The position numbers and the translations under genes are program-made. The notes beneath the pieces were generated by a model, which searched no databases, was not told the origin of the DNA, and saw nothing but the letters and a program-made list of their open reading frames with translations. Source: F1-120-MAGs118 sp013360535 (lineage in GTDB: Bacteria; Planctomycetota; UBA1135; GCA-002686595). From it: 64,000 nt of DNA. The stretch spans positions 62,001-126,000 of the forward strand of contig JAPKHC010000005.1 in NCBI GenBank assembly GCA_026647215.1, given 5' to 3'. How positions within the stretch are numbered: position 1 is the stretch's first letter; the number at the start of each line of letters is the position of its first letter. Below, in pieces: positions 61,334-64,000 of the stretch.

Positions 61334-64000
61334 GTGACCGCTCCCCGATCCGCCCTCGCCCTGCTCCTCCTCGCGACCCTGCTCGCGGCCCCTGCCCCGG
61401 CCCAGGGCGAGGGTCCCGACGAGCGTTACGGCTTCCTCGTCGGCCTGTGCGAGGAGCGCGAGTGGGAGCTCGCGGCGCGCGAGGCGCGCTCGTTCCTCGA
61501 GGCCTTCCCGCGCCACGCCAAGGCGGAGCTCGCGCGCTATCGCCTCGCGACGGCACTGTTCGAGCTCGGCCAGCGCGAGCCCGCGCGCGACCTGTATGCC
61601 GAGCTCGAACGCAACGAGCGCTTCGAGTTCCGCGCGGAGTGCGCCTTTCGCCGCGGCCAGTGCGAGCTCGCGCTCGGTCGTGCGCCGCAGGCCGCGAGCG
61701 CGTTCGAGCGGGTGCTCGCCCTGCGCGCCGCCTACCTCGCCCCCGCCGCGACCTTCTTCCTCGCCGAAGCGCGTTTCGCGCAGGGCGACTTCGCTGCGGC
61801 CGAGCAGGGTTACGAACGCACGCTCGCGACCGAAGGTGGCTCCGAATACGAGCGCGAGGCACGCTACGGCCTGTGCTGGTGCGCATTCCGGCTCGAGCAC
61901 CACGACGTCGCCGTGCGGCGCATCGGCGAGTGGCTCCAGCGCTATCCGAACCACGAATCCGCGGCCGAGCTGCACTACCTCGCGGGCGAGGCGCACCTCG
62001 CGGCGGGACGCGCGTCCGAGGCGCTGGCGCAGTTCGAGCGCGTGCGTTCGGGGCCGTTCGAGCTGCGCGCGCTGCGAGGCGCGGCCTTCGCGGCGGCGGA
62101 GCTCGGCGATCTGGAGGGAGCCACGCGCCGCTTCGCGCGGCTGGTCGAACGTGAGCCCAACGGCCCTTTTGCAGAAGAAGCGCGCCTGCAACGTGGTGCG
62201 CTGCTGCTGCGCGGCGGCAAGGCGAAAGAGGCGGTGGCTGCGTTGACTCCGCTCGCGAACTCGGTGGAGGGCGCGACGTGGCTCGCGCGCGCGCAGCTCG
62301 CCGCTGGGGATGCCAACGCGGCGCTGGCGACGGTCGCGCGTGCGTCGCGGCTGCAACTCGAGCCCAACCAGCTTGATGCGCTCGCGATCCTGCGCGGGGA
62401 CGCGCTCACGGCGCTCGGACGCGCCGCCGACGCCGCGGAGGCCTATTCGCAGGCGAGAAGCGACTATGCGCTGCACGCCGCGGCGATCGCGGCCTTCAAC
62501 TCGAACGCGCTCGACCGCGCGGAGCCGCTCGCGCGGCGCTTGCTCGAGGAATTCCCGCAGAGCCCGTACGCGGCGCCGATGCACATGGTGTGCGGCGAAG
62601 CGGCGCTCGCGCGCGGAGAGCACGCGACGGCGCGGCGCGAGTTCGCGGCGGTCGACGTCGAGGGAGCGGAAGCGGGCCAGCGCGCGCGAGCGCGACTGCG
62701 CGGGGCGTGGAGCGCGCTGCTGGCGAAGGAGGCCAAGGCGGCGGCGCAGCTCGCGGCGGCGCTCGTGCGTGAGTATCCGAAGTCGAACGAAGCGAAGGAG
62801 GCGCGGTTCGTGCTCGGACGGGCCAGTGACGAGCTCGGCGACGGTGCCGCGGCGATCACGGCGTGGACGAACTACCTCGACGCCGAGCCCAAGGGCGCCT
62901 GGGCCGCCGAAGCGCTCGCCGGGCTTGCGCGACTGGACCTCGAGAACGCCGCAAGTTGGAGCGAGCGGCTCGCGAACGAACACGGCGACAGCGATGCGGC
63001 CTTCGGTGCGCTGCTCGCGCTCGCGGACCGCGAGGCCCGCGAAGGACGCAAGGAGGCTGCCGCGCGGCGCTACGCGCAGCTTCTGGAGCGCTGGCCCGCG
63101 CACGCGCTCGCGCCGCGCGCGCGCTACGCGCTGGCGTGGTCCCAGTTCGATGCGGGCAAGGCGCAAGAGGCGGCGGCGACGCTCGCCCCGCTCGCGCAGG
63201 CGGAACTCGAGCCCGAGCTCGAGACCGCGGTCGCGGAACTCGCGCTGTGGAGCGCGACGCGCGCCGGAGACCTCCAGGCGAGCCTCGAGGCCTACGCGAA
63301 ACTGCAGAAATCCTCGACGAATCCGCGCAAGCTGCTCGACGCGTGCCGCGCGGTCGCGGCGCTCCTCAAGGAGGCGCAACGCGCCGCGGAGGCGAAGCCC
63401 TTGTTCGAGGACCTGCTGCGGCGCGCCCGCGGCGAGCGTGGCATCCAGACCGAGGCGCTGGTCGAGAGCGCGTGGCTTGCGATCGAGGCGAAGGATGCCG
63501 ACGAGGCCGAAGCGCTCGCGCGCACGGCGGCCAAGCTCGCGCCCGACACGTCGGCCAAGGCGCAGGCGGCGGAAGCGTGCTTCTTCGCTGGCGAGCTGCG
63601 CTTCGCGCAGCCCAATCTCGAGCGCGCGAGAGCGCTGTACGAGCTCGCCTTGCCGAGCGCTTCCGCGAAGGTCGTTCCGCAGGCGCTCTACAAGCTCGGA
63701 TTCGTCCATCTGCGCGGCGAACGTGTCGACGACGCCGCGGTGTGCTTCAAGAAGGTCGCGGACGAGCACGCAAGCCACGAACTCGCAGGGGAAGCGCGCT
63801 TCCTCGCGGCCGACTGCCGCTTCCGCCAGCGGCGCTTCGCCGAGTGCGCGGAGCTGCTCGCGACGTTCGCGAAGGACCTGCCACGCCATGCGAGCGCTCC
63901 CCATGCGCTGTTCGAGCTGGGCGTGTCGCTGGGCGAGCTCGGGCGCTGGAAGGAGTGCGAGGCGACGCTGGTCGAGCTCGCGCGGCGGGGAGCGAACCCT
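61334..64000 (+). CDS. Large secreted TPR-repeat protein, 3' end outside window
   Basis: The gene runs from a GTG at 61334 (GGAG 7 bases upstream) to the window edge with no stop, giving 889 codons so far. The product has a signal peptide (ALALLLLATLLAAPAPAQ). More than twenty tetratricopeptide-like helix pairs follow. Examples are AELARYRLATALFELGQREP, ECAFRRGQCELALGRAPQAA, AELHYLAGEAHLAAGRASEA and AACFFAGELRFAQPNLERAR-type units. It resembles the YbgF/BamD-like or PorU-associated TPR scaffolds of the periplasm, but no family is certain. The three 19-bp repeats upstream may control it. Confidence 0.82.
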   Translation, partial: MTAPRSALALLLLATLLAAPAPAQGEGPDERYGFLVGLCEEREWELAAREARSFLEAFPRHAKAELARYRLATALFELGQREPARDLYAELERNERFEFRAECAFRRGQCELALGRAPQAASAFERVLALRAAYLAPAATFFLAEARFAQGDFAAAEQGYERTLATEGGSEYEREARYGLCWCAFRLEHHDVAVRRIGEWLQRYPNHESAAELHYLAGEAHLAAGRASEALAQFERVRSGPFELRALRGAAFAAAELGDLEGATRRFARLVEREPNGPFAEEARLQRGALLLRGGKAKEAVAALTPLANSVEGATWLARAQLAAGDANAALATVARASRLQLEPNQLDALAILRGDALTALGRAADAAEAYSQARSDYALHAAAIAAFNSNALDRAEPLARRLLEEFPQSPYAAPMHMVCGEAALARGEHATARREFAAVDVEGAEAGQRARARLRGAWSALLAKEAKAAAQLAAALVREYPKSNEAKEARFVLGRASDELGDGAAAITAWTNYLDAEPKGAWAAEALAGLARLDLENAASWSERLANEHGDSDAAFGALLALADREAREGRKEAAARRYAQLLERWPAHALAPRARYALAWSQFDAGKAQEAAATLAPLAQAELEPELETAVAELALWSATRAGDLQASLEAYAKLQKSSTNPRKLLDACRAVAALLKEAQRAAEAKPLFEDLLRRARGERGIQTEALVESAWLAIEAKDADEAEALARTAAKLAPDTSAKAQAAEACFFAGELRFAQPNLERARALYELALPSASAKVVPQALYKLGFVHLRGERVDDAAVCFKKVADEHASHELAGEARFLAADCRFRQRRFAECAELLATFAKDLPRHASAPHALFELGVSLGELGRWKECEATLVELARRGANP

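Noticed and set aside
61208..63904. An 898-codon minus-strand frame opposite the TPR gene.
   Set aside because: Its Arg/Glu/Leu-rich composition is typical of an antisense shadow, and the plus strand encodes a signal peptide followed by regular TPR units.

Overview
This is a GC-rich, densely coded bacterial chromosome segment with no rRNA, tRNA, CRISPR array, transposase, integrase or phage gene that I can recognise. Three traits suggest a planctomycete-like bacterium: an ECF sigma factor coupled to a Ser/Thr kinase with WD40 repeats, large secreted proteins with thrombospondin type 3 and Cu-binding MopE-type motifs, and several secreted proteins sharing one C-terminal module. That assignment is an inference from gene content. 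About 46 genes fill the window. Most neighbours on the same strand overlap by 4 bases (ATGA or GTGA), and most convergent pairs are only a few bases apart.

Layout. 1-4539 (minus) is part of an anaerobic benzoyl-CoA degradation operon: had, oah, a GNAT acetyltransferase, dch and bcrC, with bcrC cut by the window edge. 4688-9289 holds a divergent pair of polytopic membrane proteins (a PMT/GT39-like protein and a YfhO-like protein). 9462-11222 is a secreted beta-propeller-like protein. 11282-14169 is an oxidative-stress unit: a candidate Fur box, a Fur-family regulator, a catalase-peroxidase with a lipoprotein-type leader, and a hairpin. 14219-25227 carries secreted and lipoprotein genes of unknown role, a Na+/H+ antiporter-like protein, and an ECF sigma/zinc anti-sigma/DUF2892 operon. 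25365-32578 has two tandem membrane-anchored paralogs, apaG, and a secreted metzincin protease with twenty 23-residue TSP3 repeats. 32609-36465 is the ECF sigma/Ser-Thr kinase-WD40 pair. 36469-45229 contains GH43 and GH2 glycoside hydrolases, a DinB protein, aspartate kinase, an ArsR/SRPBCC pair and small anchored proteins. 45417-52221 has a large orphan lipoprotein and a pilin-like (type IV pilus or type II secretion) operon ending in a HEAT-repeat protein. 52315-58158 is a signalling block: a HAMP-only membrane protein, a histidine kinase, a receiver/HATPase hybrid, and a PAS-GGDEF-EAL protein. 58345-64000 has another anchored multi-domain protein, an FMN/PPOX protein, and a large secreted TPR protein cut by the right edge.

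The observations I rate highest are these. (1) Many operon-leading genes have a TANNNT hexamer 6-15 bases before the start codon and no Shine-Dalgarno sequence, which suggests leaderless or very short-leader transcripts. (2) Three 19-bp units in exact register, two of them carrying perfect 12-bp palindromes, lie upstream of the TPR gene. (3) Four secreted proteins of different architecture share a C-terminal module of about 140 residues. (4) A GNAT acetyltransferase is embedded in the benzoyl-CoA operon. (5) The KatG has a lipobox. (6) A receiver/HATPase protein has Ser where the phospho-accepting His is expected. I found no single gene cluster that I could defend as a wholly new defence or metabolic system.
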